Source: Shinella sp. WSJ-2 (GTDB lineage Bacteria > Pseudomonadota > Alphaproteobacteria > Rhizobiales > Rhizobiaceae). From it: a stretch of DNA of 64,000 nucleotides. The position numbers and the translations under genes are program-made. The stretch lies in NCBI RefSeq assembly GCF_003432075.1, contig NZ_QWBU01000002.1:558001-622000 (forward strand). The letters are read 5' to 3'. Below, piece after piece: positions 1 to 9,635 of this stretch. The notes beneath the pieces are model-generated. The model searched no databases. It saw nothing but the letters and a program-made list of their open reading frames with translations, and was not told where the DNA came from. How positions within the stretch are numbered: position 1 is the first letter of the stretch; each line of letters opens with the position of its first letter.

Positions 1-1605
1 GCCAGCGAATTCGGCCACACCGTCAAGCGCGTCTCGGAATCCGACGTCGAAGAAGGCATCTTCAACGTTGCCGACGATGCCGGCGATCTGGAAAACCGCC
101 CGCCGATCGTGACCATCATGGGCCACGTTGACCACGGCAAGACCTCGCTGCTCGACGCCATCCGCAAGGCCAACGTTGTCGCCGGCGAAGCCGGTGGCAT
201 CACGCAGCACATCGGCGCCTACCAGGTCGAGCACAACGGTCACAAGATCACCTTCATCGACACCCCCGGCCACGCGGCGTTCACCGCCATGCGTGCCCGC
301 GGTGCGCAGGCGACGGATATCGCGATCCTCGTGGTCGCGGCCGACGACAGCGTGATGCCGCAGACGATCGAGTCCATCAACCACGCCAAGGCGGCGGGTG
401 TTCCGATCATCGTGGCGATCAACAAGATCGACAAGCACGAAGCCGATCCGCAGAAGGTGCGCAACCAGCTCCTCCAGCACGAGGTCTTCGTCGAATCCAT
501 GGGCGGTGAAACGCTCGACGTTGAAGTGTCGGCCAAGAACCGCGTCAACCTGGACAAGCTGCTCGAAGCCGTGCTGCTGCAGGCCGAAATCCTCGATCTC
601 AAGGCAAACCCGGACCGCACGGCCGAGGGTGTCGTCGTCGAAGCCCAGCTCGACCGCGGTCGCGGCGCCGTCGCCACCGTTCTCGTCCAGACGGGCACGC
701 TGAAGCCCGGCCAGATCATCGTGGCCGGCGACCAGTGGGGCCGTGTGCGCGCGCTCGTCAACGACAAGGGCGAACATGTCAAGGAAGCCGGCCCGTCCAT
801 GCCGGTCGAAATTCTCGGCCTGTCGGGCACCCCGGCCGCCGGTGACAAGTTCGCCGTCGTCGAGAACGAAAGCCGCGCCCGCGAGATCTCGGAATACCGC
901 CAGCGTCTCGCCCGCGAAAAGCAGGTGGCACGCCAGGCCGGTTCGCGCGGCTCGCTCGAGCAGATGATGAGCCAGCTGCAGAACACCGGTCTCAAGGAGT
1001 TCCCGCTGGTCATCAAGGGCGACGTGCAGGGTTCGATCGAAGCCATTGCCGGTGCTCTCGAAAAGCTCGGCACGGACGAAGTCCGCGCGCGCATCGTCCA
1101 TTCGGGTGCCGGCGGTATCACCGAGTCCGATATCTCGCTTGCCGAGGCCTCGAACGCAGCCATCATCGGCTTCAACGTTCGTGCCAACGCCCAGGCTCGT
1201 ACGGCCGCCGAGCGCGCCGGTCTCGAGATCCGCTACTACAACATCATCTACGACCTGGTGGATGACGTGAAGGCAGCGATGTCGGGCCTGCTCTCGCCGG
1301 AACGCCGCGAAACCTTCCTCGGCAATGCCGAGATCCTCGAGGTGTTCAACATCACGAAGGTCGGCAAGGTCGCAGGCTGCCGTGTCATCGAAGGCAAGGT
1401 CGAGCGTGGTGCGGGTGTCCGCCTCGTGCGCGACAACGTCGTCATCCACGAAGGCAAGCTCAAGACGCTCAAGCGCTTCAAGGACGAAGTGTCCGAAGTG
1501 CCGATGGGCCAGGAATGCGGCATGGCCTTCGAGAACTACGAAGACATCCGCGCCGGCGACACAATCGAGTGCTTCCGCGTGGAGCACATCACCCGCACGC
1601 TGTAA
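1..1605 (+). CDS. infB: Translation initiation factor IF-2, C-terminal part (5' end outside window)
   Basis: GTPase that brings initiator tRNA to the 30S subunit and promotes subunit joining. The frame is open from base 1, so the N-terminal part lies outside the window; about 534 residues are visible. The G domain starts near visible residue 41 with the P-loop GHVDHGKT, followed by DTPGHAAF (G3) and NKID (G4). The EF-Tu-like domain II, domain III and the C-terminal initiator-tRNA-binding domain follow and the protein ends normally at TAA. It is followed by rbfA and truB, the usual nusA-infB-rbfA-truB order, but a strong intrinsic terminator separates it from rbfA. Confidence 0.97.
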   Translation, partial: ASEFGHTVKRVSESDVEEGIFNVADDAGDLENRPPIVTIMGHVDHGKTSLLDAIRKANVVAGEAGGITQHIGAYQVEHNGHKITFIDTPGHAAFTAMRARGAQATDIAILVVAADDSVMPQTIESINHAKAAGVPIIVAINKIDKHEADPQKVRNQLLQHEVFVESMGGETLDVEVSAKNRVNLDKLLEAVLLQAEILDLKANPDRTAEGVVVEAQLDRGRGAVATVLVQTGTLKPGQIIVAGDQWGRVRALVNDKGEHVKEAGPSMPVEILGLSGTPAAGDKFAVVENESRAREISEYRQRLAREKQVARQAGSRGSLEQMMSQLQNTGLKEFPLVIKGDVQGSIEAIAGALEKLGTDEVRARIVHSGAGGITESDISLAEASNAAIIGFNVRANAQARTAAERAGLEIRYYNIIYDLVDDVKAAMSGLLSPERRETFLGNAEILEVFNITKVGKVAGCRVIEGKVERGAGVRLVRDNVVIHEGKLKTLKRFKDEVSEVPMGQECGMAFENYEDIRAGDTIECFRVEHITRTL

Positions 1606-1628
1606 GCGTCCGGCGATCCAAACATCGT

Positions 1629-1664
1629 GCGAGCGCCGGACCGTTTCGGCGCTCGCATTTTTTT
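1629..1664 (+). terminator. Intrinsic terminator between infB and rbfA
   Basis: A perfect 10-bp stem (1629-1638 with 1647-1656), an 8-base loop, then A and seven T. It lies after the infB stop and ends one base before the rbfA Shine-Dalgarno, so it could attenuate transcription into rbfA-truB. Confidence 0.85.
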
Positions 1665-1677
1665 GAAGGTGACGACC

Positions 1678-2088
1678 ATGGTAAGAGCAACATCCTCAGC
1701 GCCGTCGCAACGCATGCTGCGCGTGGGCGAGCAGGTGCGCGCGGCGATCACCCAGGTTCTCCAGCGCGGCGAAGTGCGCGATCCGCTGATTGAAACGACT
1801 GTCATTTCCATATCGGAAGTGCGTATGTCGCCGGATCTCAAGCATGCCACGGCCTATGTGACGCCGCTCGGCGTCAAGGACCACGACACGGTCATCGAGG
1901 CGCTTAACCGCAATGCGAAATATATCCGCGGCCGTATGGGCTCGCAGCTGCGCCAGATGAAATACATGCCGGACGTCCGCTTCCGCGACGATACCAGTTT
2001 CGACAATTACAAGAAGATCGACGAACTCCTGCGCTCGCCGGAAGTATCGCGCGATCTCTCCGCCGATGACGGCGAAGACGACAAATAA
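1678..2088 (+). CDS. rbfA: Ribosome-binding factor A
   Basis: RbfA (136 residues) binds the 30S subunit near the 5' end of 16S rRNA and helps late maturation. The start is ATG 1678, preceded by GAAGGTGA at the right distance; an upstream in-frame start at 1627 would lie inside the terminator hairpin. The body shows the RbfA fold signatures VGEQVRAAI near the N terminus, [17 protein letters not shown], and [15 protein letters not shown]. The C-terminal DDGEDDK tail is acidic, as is common in alphaproteobacteria. It is 12 bases from truB and probably cotranscribed with it. Confidence 0.95.
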   Translation: MVRATSSAPSQRMLRVGEQVRAAITQVLQRGEVRDPLIETTVISISEVRMSPDLKHATAYVTPLGVKDHDTVIEALNRNAKYIRGRMGSQLRQMKYMPDVRFRDDTSFDNYKKIDELLRSPEVSRDLSADDGEDDK

Positions 2089-2100
2089 TCCAGGTTCAAG

Positions 2101-3033
2101 ATGTCCAGACCCCGCAAACCCAAGGGCCGGCCGGTTTCCGGCTGGCTGATCCTCGATAAGCCCTTCGATTTCGGCTCAACCGAGGCTGTTTCCAAGATCA
2201 AGTGGCTGTTCAAGGCACAGAAGGCCGGCCATGCCGGTACGCTCGATCCGCTAGCCTCCGGGATGCTGCCCATCGCGCTTGGCGACGCGACCAAGACGGT
2301 CCCCTATGTTATGGACGGCCGCAAGATCTATGAATTCACCGTCACCTGGGGCGAAGAGCGTACGACCGACGACCTCGAGGGCGAGGTGACGCAAAGTGCG
2401 GACAAGCGGCCGACCGCCGACGAGATCCAGGCGATCCTCGCGGACTATACCGGCATCATCCAGCAGATCCCGCCGCAGTTCTCGGCCATCAAGATTGCCG
2501 GCGAGCGCGCCTATGACCTGGCCCGCGAAGGTGAGGTCGTAGAAATCCCGTCGCGCGAAGTGGAAATCCACCGGCTCACGCTGATCGGTTCTGACGAGAA
2601 TACCGCCCGGTTCGAAGTCGAATGCGGCAAAGGCACCTATGTGCGTGCGCTCGCCCGTGATTTCGGCCGTCAACTCGGTTGCTACGGTCATATTTCGTCG
2701 CTGCGCCGCACCTTCGTCGCGCCCTTTGGCGAAGACGACATGGTGCCGCTCGCCGATCTCGTCGCGCTGGAAAAGATTGAGGACGAGGTCGAGCGGCTTG
2801 CGGCCCTCGATGCATTCCTGATCGATACCGGCGAAGCGCTATCCAGCCTACCGCAAATCGTTATCAACGACGACCAGGCGCACCGCCTTCGTATGGGCAA
2901 TCCCATCATCGTGCGTGGCCGCGATGCGCCGGTTTCGGCCGACGAAGCCTATGCTTCGGCGCGCGGCAAGCTGGTGGCGATCGGTGAGATCGCCGGGGGC
3001 GAATTCCGACCCAAGCGCGTGTTCCAGGGCTAA
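2101..3033 (+). CDS. truB: tRNA pseudouridine(55) synthase TruB
   Basis: Isomerises U55 to pseudouridine in the T loop of tRNAs. It has 310 residues, normal for the family. The catalytic Asp is D49 in [11 protein letters not shown]. The N-terminal [13 protein letters not shown], and the later [12 protein letters not shown] followed by [10 protein letters not shown], are typical TruB motifs. The C-terminal third (from about residue 240) is the more variable PUA-like part. It is the last gene of the infB-rbfA-truB run; the next gene starts about 160 bases on and is unrelated. Confidence 0.96.
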   Translation: MSRPRKPKGRPVSGWLILDKPFDFGSTEAVSKIKWLFKAQKAGHAGTLDPLASGMLPIALGDATKTVPYVMDGRKIYEFTVTWGEERTTDDLEGEVTQSADKRPTADEIQAILADYTGIIQQIPPQFSAIKIAGERAYDLAREGEVVEIPSREVEIHRLTLIGSDENTARFEVECGKGTYVRALARDFGRQLGCYGHISSLRRTFVAPFGEDDMVPLADLVALEKIEDEVERLAALDAFLIDTGEALSSLPQIVINDDQAHRLRMGNPIIVRGRDAPVSADEAYASARGKLVAIGEIAGGEFRPKRVFQG

Positions 3034-3196
3034 GAGCAGGGCTAATAATCGGGGGGCGGAACCAACGGCTCCCGACTTGATTTCACCATAAGCTACAGGC
3101 TTTATGGGCTGGCGAGGTTCGCTTCAGGGTACGCCGGGCGGTGCTTTGCCGTTCGGTCTTTCTGGGGAGAAGGGTGGAAAGGGCTGGCCGTTGACG

Positions 3197-4915
3197 ATGT
3201 CACCGACCGACAGATCGGTATCTGCTGGGGATGTGGACGCAACGCCCGCCGACGCCCGCCGGCGCATGCACTACCCGGTTGCCTTCTACCTCGTCTGCCT
3301 GATCCTCGTCATCGTCATTCCGGCCTTCCTCTTTTCCATCGTTGTGCTGAAGCGCACGAACGAAGCCCAGGAGCGCATTTTCGAATCGCTGCTGCGCACG
3401 TCGACAACGGCCGTGAACCGCGCCGTCGAGCGCGAGATTACCGGCATGTTCTCGACGCTGAATTTCCTTTCGACCTCGGAAAACCTGCAAAACGGTGATT
3501 ATGCTGCGTTGCATGCGCAGGCGGTCAAGACGCTTGAAGGCACGGAGACCAATTTTCTGATCATCGATCAGACGATGCATCAGCTCGTCAACACGCGTGT
3601 CTCCTATGGCACACCGCTGAAGATGGCCTCCGATCCGGTGTCCGCCGGCATGGCGCTGGCACGTGGCGAGCGCATGGTCTCCGATCTTTTCTTCGGCAAG
3701 ACCGCGCAGCGATGGGTGTTCAACGTCTATCAGCCCATGCGGCTTGCGAGTGGTGACCATGTGCTTTTGACGCTGACCAAGAATGCCGATGCACTGCGTC
3801 ATGCCGTCAATCCGGATATCCTGTCTCCCGGCTGGAATGCCGCCGTGCTCGACAGCCGGGGCACGGTCATCGCCTCTACGGATGACAAGCAGGAAAGCGG
3901 CAAGCCGTTCTTCCTGCGGGTGGTGCCGGCGCTCCGGCTTGGCGTCAGTACCATGGGCCAGGACGGGACCGATTACCAGGTCGTCACAGAGTTCTCCTCG
4001 CTTGCCGGCTGGCGCATGATCGCCTGGGCGAAAGCCGCCGATGTGCAGGCGCCCGCTGTTTCCTCGTTCCTGTGGCTGGCCATCGGGGGCCTGGTTTTCG
4101 CGCTTCTTGCCGCCGTCAGCGCCATCGGCATCGCGCGCCTCCTGTCGCGCGACGTGCGCCTGCTTGCCGCGGATGCCCGCCGGCTGGGGCATGGCGAGCG
4201 GATTGCCGCGCGCCGCTATGCCATTTCTGAACTGGTAACGGTTTCGCGTGCGCTGTCGGAAGCCGCCGATGCCCGGGCGAAATCGGAAAACGAGGTGCGT
4301 TTCCTGATGCGCGAGGTGGCGCATCGCTCCAAGAACCAGCTCACCGTCATCCAGGCCATGCTGAACCAGTCGGCGTCGGGCGCGGAAAATGCCGCGGATT
4401 TTGCCGAAACCTTCCGCAAGCGCGTTTCTGGCCTCGCCCGTTCGACGGACCTGATGATCGCCAATGCCACCGAAGGCATCAACCTTGTCGAGCTCGCAAA
4501 AAACCAGCTGAAACCTTTTACGCCCGACGACGCCTCGCGCGTAAGCATTGCCGGACCTGCTGTGTTGCTCGATCCGCAGGCATCCCAGACGCTCGGCATG
4601 GCGCTGCACGAGCTTTCGACCAACGCCACGAAATACGGTGCGCTTGCCAATGAACACGGCATCGTCTCGTTGAGCTGGGTGACGTCAGACGAAAACCTCG
4701 CGCTCGTCTGGCGTGAAAGCAAGGCATCGATCGACCGGGAGGCCATCGCAACCCGCCGCAAGGGTTTTGGCAGCGTGGTACTGGAGCGCATGCTTGGCAT
4801 GGCACTAGATGCTACGCTGGAATTCATCGTGCATGATGACGGTATCGAATGGCGCGTAACGATCCCGCTTGCCCGCCTGCGCGATGAGGATGCACAGCAG
4901 GAGGCCGTATATTGA
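3197..4915 (+). CDS. Membrane-bound HWE-type sensor histidine kinase
   Basis: A 572-residue sensor kinase. TM1 (about 26-50) and TM2 (about 286-312) enclose a periplasmic domain of roughly 235 residues, probably PDC/Cache-like. A short HAMP-like linker leads to the phosphoacceptor block EVAHRSKNQL (His near residue 376) and an ATPase domain with HELSTNATKYGAL as N box. LVWRES contains the W-x-E signature of HWE kinases, a group common in rhizobia and often tied to stress or light signalling. I chose ATG 3197 because the sequence before it is low-complexity and GGAAAGG lies upstream. No response regulator is adjacent, so it looks like an orphan kinase. Ligand unknown. Confidence 0.85.
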   Translation: MSPTDRSVSAGDVDATPADARRRMHYPVAFYLVCLILVIVIPAFLFSIVVLKRTNEAQERIFESLLRTSTTAVNRAVEREITGMFSTLNFLSTSENLQNGDYAALHAQAVKTLEGTETNFLIIDQTMHQLVNTRVSYGTPLKMASDPVSAGMALARGERMVSDLFFGKTAQRWVFNVYQPMRLASGDHVLLTLTKNADALRHAVNPDILSPGWNAAVLDSRGTVIASTDDKQESGKPFFLRVVPALRLGVSTMGQDGTDYQVVTEFSSLAGWRMIAWAKAADVQAPAVSSFLWLAIGGLVFALLAAVSAIGIARLLSRDVRLLAADARRLGHGERIAARRYAISELVTVSRALSEAADARAKSENEVRFLMREVAHRSKNQLTVIQAMLNQSASGAENAADFAETFRKRVSGLARSTDLMIANATEGINLVELAKNQLKPFTPDDASRVSIAGPAVLLDPQASQTLGMALHELSTNATKYGALANEHGIVSLSWVTSDENLALVWRESKASIDREAIATRRKGFGSVVLERMLGMALDATLEFIVHDDGIEWRVTIPLARLRDEDAQQEAVY

Positions 4916-4948
4916 CGACTTTCGCATTTCTCTTCGCAGGGTGATTTC

Positions 4949-5269
4949 ATGTCGGTTCTTTTGCGTGCTGCCGTTCTTGCCGGCCTCTTCATTGCAGCGC
5001 CTGCCTTCGCCCTCGACAAATGCCTGGTCGATGACCCCACGGGGACGCCGCTCAATGTGCGCGCCGAGCCGAACGGCACGATCCTGACGACACTGCAGAA
5101 CGGCATGAGCGTCACCGTGCTCGAGGAACGCAAACTCGGCACGAAACGTTGGCTGCTCGTGTCGCTGGATGGCCGGCAGCTCGGCTGGATCTTCGGCGCC
5201 TATGTCGTCTGTCCCAAAGCCGGCGGCGCGGCAGAGGCGGCCCCCAGCCAGCCGGCGGAGCAGCGTTAG
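4949..5269 (+). CDS. Small secreted SH3-domain protein
   Basis: A 106-residue protein with a signal peptide (basic start, hydrophobic stretch to about residue 21, probable cleavage after AFA) and one bacterial SH3 (SH3b) domain: TPLNVRAEPNGTILTTL is the classic N-RAEP entry and GWIFGAYV the closing strand. Two cysteines (CLVDD near the mature N terminus and VVCPK) may form a disulfide. It ends in an Ala/Pro-rich tail. SH3b proteins usually bind cell wall or a partner protein in the periplasm. The start has AGGGTGA upstream. It follows the HWE kinase by 33 bases and may be cotranscribed. Confidence 0.75.
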   Translation: MSVLLRAAVLAGLFIAAPAFALDKCLVDDPTGTPLNVRAEPNGTILTTLQNGMSVTVLEERKLGTKRWLLVSLDGRQLGWIFGAYVVCPKAGGAAEAAPSQPAEQR

Positions 5270-5412
5270 AACACCCTTCCCTTTCATGAGGGAATGGTTT
5301 ATAGGCACCGCCAGCAATGCGGGGCTTTGGCCTCCTTGCCTTCACGGCCATCGCTGGACGACATCCCGGCTTTTGGCGACCTTTTAGTTCTCCATTCATG
5401 AAAGGACATACG

Positions 5413-5682
5413 ATGTCGATCACTGCTGAGCGCAAGGCTGCGCTGATCAAGGAATACGCAACCGTCGAAGGCGACACCGGTTCGCCGGAAGTCCAGGTTG
5501 CGATCCTGACCGAGCGCATCAACAACCTGACGGAACACTTCAAGGGTCACAAGAAGGACAACCACTCCCGTCGTGGCCTTCTGACGATGGTTTCCAGCCG
5601 CCGCTCGCTTCTTGACTACCTCAAGAAGAAGGACGAAGCCCGTTACAGCAAGCTGATTGCTGCTCTCGGTATTCGCCGCTAA
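5413..5682 (+). CDS. rpsO: 30S ribosomal protein S15
   Basis: Primary 16S rRNA-binding protein of the platform and of bridge B4. At 89 residues it has the exact usual size, with [17 protein letters not shown] and [20 protein letters not shown]. The start is ATG 5413 with GAAAGGA upstream. It precedes pnp in the conserved rpsO-pnp pair. Confidence 0.97.
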   Translation: MSITAERKAALIKEYATVEGDTGSPEVQVAILTERINNLTEHFKGHKKDNHSRRGLLTMVSSRRSLLDYLKKKDEARYSKLIAALGIRR

Positions 5683-5984
5683 GCACTTTCGGCGGGCGTT
5701 CTTACGAGCGCCCGCCGCATTCATTTCCGGGGCGTAAGCCTCGACGTACCGTTTCGCCAGTGCCGGTTGAGGCCGCCTCGTGAAACGGATCTTCCAGCAG
5801 GCCGGATGCGCCGGCCCTGCGGAACCAACCGATGACCTGTCATGGGGCAGGATTGCAGGACGCTTCAGGCTCGCGAGCCATTCTTCGGAAGCCTCCCGTT
5901 GTCTTGCCCATGATGTGTCATAAATCGGATAGACCACCTGCGCCTTCAGGCGGCGGTGCGCGTATCCGTCAAGAAGGACAAGAC
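5683..5984. other. rpsO-pnp intergenic region with two hairpins
   Basis: About 300 bases with no credible gene. Just after rpsO is a stem GGCGGGCG/CGCCCGCC (5691-5698 with 5709-5716) with only a weak T run. Further on an imperfect GC hairpin lies at 5796-5820. In other bacteria this spacer carries an RNase III processing hairpin for PNPase autoregulation; that role here is inferred. The pnp Shine-Dalgarno AGAAGGA lies at 5972-5978. Confidence 0.6.
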
Positions 5985-8126
5985 ATGTTCGATACCCATA
6001 CGGTTGAAATCGAATGGGCGGGCCGTCCGCTCAAGCTGGAAACCGGCAAGATCGCTCGTCAGGCTGACGGCGCGGTTCTCGCGACCTACGGCGAAACGGT
6101 CGTTCTCGCCACCGTTGTTTCCGCCAAGGCGCCGAAGCCGGGCCAGGATTTCTTCCCGCTCACCGTCAACTACCAGGAAAAGACCTACGCCGCCGGCAAG
6201 ATTCCGGGTGGCTACTTCAAGCGTGAAGGCCGTCCGTCGGAAAACGAAACGCTCGTTTCCCGCCTGATCGACCGCCCGATCCGCCCGCTCTTCCCGGAAG
6301 GCTACAAGAACGACACCCAGGTCGTCGTCACCGTCGTTCAGCATGACCTCGAGAACAATCCCGACGTTCTCTCGATGGTCGCTGCTTCGGCTGCTCTGAC
6401 GATCTCCGGCGTTCCCTTCATGGGCCCGGTCGGCGGCGCACGCGTCGGTTACATCAACGGCGAATACGTCCTGAACCCGCATCTCGACGAGATGGACGAG
6501 TCGGTTCTCGACCTCGTTGTCGCCGGTACGCAGGATGCCGTCCTGATGGTTGAGTCCGAAGCCAAGGAACTCAACGAAGAGATCATGCTCGGCGCCGTCA
6601 TGTTCGGCCACAAGGGCTTCCAGCCGGTCATCGACGCGATCATCAAGCTCGCCGAAGTGGCTGCCAAGGAGCCGCGCGACTTCCAGCCGGAAGATCATTC
6701 CGAACTCGAAGCCGAAATGCTCGGCATCGCGGAAACCGAACTGCGCGCCGCCTACAAGATCACCCAGAAGGCCGACCGCTACGCTGCCGTCGACGCCGTC
6801 AAGGCCAAGGTGAAGGCCCACTTCTTCCCGGAAGGCGTTGAGCCGAAGTACACCGCCGAAGTTATCGGCGCCGTCTTCAAGCACCTCCAGGCCAAGATCG
6901 TTCGCTGGAACATTCTCGACACCAAGAGCCGCATCGACGGCCGGGACCTCGAAACCGTTCGCGCCATCGTATCGGAAGTCGGTATTCTGCCGCGCACGCA
7001 CGGCTCGGCTCTCTTCACCCGTGGTGAAACCCAGGCCGTGGTCGTTGCCACGCTCGGCACCGGCGAAGACGAGCAGTATGTCGACAGCCTGACCGGCATG
7101 TACAAGGAACGTTTCCTGCTGCACTATAACTTCCCGCCCTACTCGGTCGGTGAAACGGGCCGCATGGGCTCCCCGGGCCGCCGCGAAATCGGCCACGGCA
7201 AGCTCGCCTGGCGCGCCATCCGCCCGATGCTGCCGACAGCGGAACAGTTCCCCTACACGCTGCGCGTCGTCTCCGAGATCACCGAGTCGAACGGCTCGTC
7301 CTCGATGGCCACGGTCTGCGGCACCTCGCTTGCTCTCATGGACGCCGGCGTTCCGCTGGCCAAGCCGGTTGCCGGTATCGCCATGGGCCTGATCCTGGAA
7401 GGCGACCGCTTCGCTGTGCTTTCCGACATTCTCGGTGACGAAGACCACCTCGGCGACATGGACTTCAAGGTCGCCGGTACCGCCGACGGCATCACCTCGC
7501 TGCAGATGGACATCAAGATCGCCGGTATCACCGAAGAGATCATGAAGGTCGCGCTCAGCCAGGCACAGGGCGGCCGCAAGCACATCCTCGGCGAAATGGC
7601 CAATGCCATCACCGAAGGCCGCTCGCAGCTCGGCGAATTCGCGCCCCGCATCGAAGTCATGAACATCCCGGTCGACAAGATCCGTGAAGTCATCGGCACG
7701 GGCGGCAAGGTCATTCGCGAAATCGTCGAAAAGACCGGCGCCAAGATCAACATCGAAGACGACGGCACGATCAAGATCGCATCGTCCTCCGGCAAGGAAA
7801 TCGAAGCGGCCCGCAAGTGGATCCACTCGATCGTCGCAGAACCGGAAGTCGGCATGATCTACGAAGGCACGGTCGTGAAGACCGCCGACTTCGGCGCATT
7901 CGTCAACTTCTTCGGCCCGCGTGACGGCCTCGTGCACATCTCGCAGCTCGCTCAGGAGCGCGTTGCCAAGACCTCCGACGTCGTCAAGGAAGGCGACAAG
8001 GTTTGGGTCAAGCTGATGGGCTTCGACGAGCGCGGCAAGGTTCGCCTCTCCATGAAGGTTGTTGACCAGGCAACCGGCAAGGAAGTCGCTGCCGAGAAGA
8101 AGGGCGACGGCGAAGCCGCCGAGTAA
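5985..8126 (+). CDS. pnp: Polyribonucleotide nucleotidyltransferase (PNPase)
   Basis: Phosphorolytic 3'-5' exoribonuclease of the RNA degradosome, 713 residues. Two RNase PH domains (about 1-220 and 320-545) flank an all-helical linker; the second holds the FPPYSVGE and [12 protein letters not shown] motifs. A KH domain follows ([20 protein letters not shown], with the GxxG loop), then an S1 domain ([18 protein letters not shown]) and a charged tail. The start is ATG 5985, six bases after AGAAGGA; upstream in-frame sequence is not PNPase-like. A strong terminator follows. Confidence 0.98.
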   Translation: MFDTHTVEIEWAGRPLKLETGKIARQADGAVLATYGETVVLATVVSAKAPKPGQDFFPLTVNYQEKTYAAGKIPGGYFKREGRPSENETLVSRLIDRPIRPLFPEGYKNDTQVVVTVVQHDLENNPDVLSMVAASAALTISGVPFMGPVGGARVGYINGEYVLNPHLDEMDESVLDLVVAGTQDAVLMVESEAKELNEEIMLGAVMFGHKGFQPVIDAIIKLAEVAAKEPRDFQPEDHSELEAEMLGIAETELRAAYKITQKADRYAAVDAVKAKVKAHFFPEGVEPKYTAEVIGAVFKHLQAKIVRWNILDTKSRIDGRDLETVRAIVSEVGILPRTHGSALFTRGETQAVVVATLGTGEDEQYVDSLTGMYKERFLLHYNFPPYSVGETGRMGSPGRREIGHGKLAWRAIRPMLPTAEQFPYTLRVVSEITESNGSSSMATVCGTSLALMDAGVPLAKPVAGIAMGLILEGDRFAVLSDILGDEDHLGDMDFKVAGTADGITSLQMDIKIAGITEEIMKVALSQAQGGRKHILGEMANAITEGRSQLGEFAPRIEVMNIPVDKIREVIGTGGKVIREIVEKTGAKINIEDDGTIKIASSSGKEIEAARKWIHSIVAEPEVGMIYEGTVVKTADFGAFVNFFGPRDGLVHISQLAQERVAKTSDVVKEGDKVWVKLMGFDERGKVRLSMKVVDQATGKEVAAEKKGDGEAAE

Positions 8127-8146
8127 GCCTACTCTACCTGTATGGA

Positions 8147-8180
8147 GGGGGCGCGGAGCGGTACGTTCCGCGCCCCTTTG
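8147..8180 (+). terminator. Intrinsic terminator after pnp
   Basis: Perfect 10-bp stem GGGGCGCGGA (8148-8157) with its complement (8167-8176), then TTTGCTTT. Confidence 0.85.
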
Positions 8181-8232
8181 CTTTGACCATCCGTTATCCT
8201 CCGCTGCCCGTATCCACCGCTGAAAGCCGACC

Positions 8233-9249
8233 ATGACCCGCGACGCCCTGAAGACCCTGTTCCATCCCTTTGCCTCCGGCACGCTCGGCATGCCCGGCGA
8301 GGGCGAACGTTATCTCTTCCTCGGCGCGGAGGCCGGCCAGCGCCCGCCGGAAGGCTTTGGCGCCACGCTGGAGGCCGTGCAGCCGCAGCGCGCGCTCTAT
8401 CGCGGGCTGGAGGCCGTTCGTGCACCGGCAAAGCCGGTCATCGAGGGCGAGGATTTCGACGGCGCGCTCATCCTGATGACCAAGCACAAGGGTGAGAACG
8501 AGAACCGTATCGCCGAAGCGCTGCGCCTCGTGCGCACGGGCGGCCTGATCGTCGTTGCCGGCAGCAAGGAAGACGGCGTGCAGTCCATGCGCAAGCGCCT
8601 CGACCAGCTCGGCCTTACCGGCGACTACATGCCGAAGTATCACGGCCTCGCCATCTGGTTCGCCCGCCCGGAAGATCCGGCCGATGCGATTGCCAAGCTG
8701 GCCGCAAAGCCGGTGCGCATCGTCGGCCGTTTCACGGCGGCACCCGGCATGTTCTCGCATGACCGCATCGACGAGGGTTCCGAACTGCTCGCCACCCGCA
8801 TTCCGGAGGATTTCCACGGCCACGCCGCCGATTTCGGCGCGGGCTGGGGCTATCTCTCGGTCATGCTCGGCGGCCGCGCGCCGCAGGTGAAGGGCATCGA
8901 TATCTTCGAGGCGCATTACGAGGCGCTGGAAGCCGCGAAGGAGAACATGGCGGAGAATTGCCCGAACATTCCGGCGCGCTTCTTCTGGTTCGACCTGACG
9001 GCGGAAACGCCGCGCGACCACTATGACCTTATCGTCATGAATCCGCCCTTCCATGAAGGCCATGCTGCCGACCATTCGCTGGGTGCCGGTATGATCCGCA
9101 TGGCCGCCAAGTCGCTCAAATCGGGCGGCCGCCTGCTGATGGTCGCCAACCGCGGCCTGCCCTACGAGCCGGTGCTGAAGGAAGCCTTCAAGGAAAGCGG
9201 CGAAGTCTGCCGCAACGCCCGCTTCAAGGTGCTCTTCGGCAGGCGCTAA
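8233..9249 (+). CDS. RsmC-type rRNA (guanine-N2)-methyltransferase
   Basis: A 338-residue class I SAM-dependent methyltransferase with the two-domain layout of RsmC/RlmG: an N-terminal degenerate methyltransferase domain (1 to about 160) and a catalytic domain with motif I DFGAGWGYLS (near residue 200) and the N2-guanine signature NPPFHEG (near residue 270). By homology it methylates a guanine in rRNA (G1207 of 16S for RsmC, G1835 of 23S for RlmG); which one cannot be told here. It stands alone between pnp and a small membrane-protein gene. Confidence 0.85.
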   Translation: MTRDALKTLFHPFASGTLGMPGEGERYLFLGAEAGQRPPEGFGATLEAVQPQRALYRGLEAVRAPAKPVIEGEDFDGALILMTKHKGENENRIAEALRLVRTGGLIVVAGSKEDGVQSMRKRLDQLGLTGDYMPKYHGLAIWFARPEDPADAIAKLAAKPVRIVGRFTAAPGMFSHDRIDEGSELLATRIPEDFHGHAADFGAGWGYLSVMLGGRAPQVKGIDIFEAHYEALEAAKENMAENCPNIPARFFWFDLTAETPRDHYDLIVMNPPFHEGHAADHSLGAGMIRMAAKSLKSGGRLLMVANRGLPYEPVLKEAFKESGEVCRNARFKVLFGRR

Positions 9250-9266
9250 AGCCCAAGGTTTTGGCA

Positions 9267-9288
9267 GGCGTCAGCTATCGCTGACGCC
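9267..9288 (+). terminator. Hairpin after the RsmC-type gene
   Basis: Perfect 9-bp stem GGCGTCAGC/GCTGACGCC with a 4-base loop, 17 bases after the stop codon. No T run follows, so it may be a 3'-end stabiliser rather than a full terminator. Confidence 0.5.
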
Positions 9289-9363
9289 GATTGCCGCAGC
9301 CGATTGCCATTTTCCCGAAACGGGTCCACCATCGCCGGACCGTTCCCGTTCAGGAGACCCGTA

Positions 9364-9594
9364 ATGGCTTTTGGACCTGCCAGGCCGCCGATCACGGAAG
9401 ATGTGGCGGATGTTATCGCGAAAGATGTGAAGCAAGGGGAGGGGCATACGCCGACCTCCGAGGTGCCGCTCGCCTTTTTAAGGCGCGGCGCCGATGGCAA
9501 GCCGCTGGAAATGAACAGCCGGGTGAGGATGGTCTTCCTCGGTATACTTGCGGCGCTGATCCTGCTGATCGTGGTGCTGATGCTGCGCTCGTAA
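9364..9594 (+). CDS. Small protein with C-terminal membrane anchor, function unknown
   Basis: A 76-residue protein. The first 50 residues are hydrophilic (PARPPITEDVADVIAKDV); residues about 53-74 (MVFLGILAALILLIVVLML) form one transmembrane helix ending in RS. No signal peptide, so it is probably tail-anchored in the inner membrane. I chose ATG 9364 because AGGAGA lies at 9351-9356; an earlier in-frame ATG at 9304 has no ribosome site. I do not recognise the family. It converges on fabI, sharing a terminator hairpin. Confidence 0.65.
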   Translation: MAFGPARPPITEDVADVIAKDVKQGEGHTPTSEVPLAFLRRGADGKPLEMNSRVRMVFLGILAALILLIVVLMLRS

Positions 9595-9632
9595 AAGGAA
9601 AACGGCGCGAAGTTCAGGAGCTCCGCGCCGTT
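9594..9632 (-). terminator. Terminator of the fab operon (shared hairpin)
   Basis: Stem AACGGCGCG (9601-9609) with CGCGCCGTT (9624-9632). Read on the minus strand it is followed by TTTTCCTTTT, giving a proper terminator just downstream of the fabI stop. Confidence 0.8.
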
Positions 9633-9635
9633 CTG

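Noticed and set aside
3057-3095. GGAACC upstream of the HWE kinase, as a possible stress promoter
   Set aside because: No CGTT at the needed distance. The similar GGAACC near 5821 fails in the same way.
5946-8291. A 781-codon open frame on the minus strand across pnp
   Set aside because: It is exactly antisense to pnp. Long antisense frames are expected in G+C-rich genes; its composition (Asp/Val/Gly/Leu-rich without motifs) is typical of such shadows. The same holds for the long frames opposite rpsA, cheA, fliI and the 4-kb histidine kinase.
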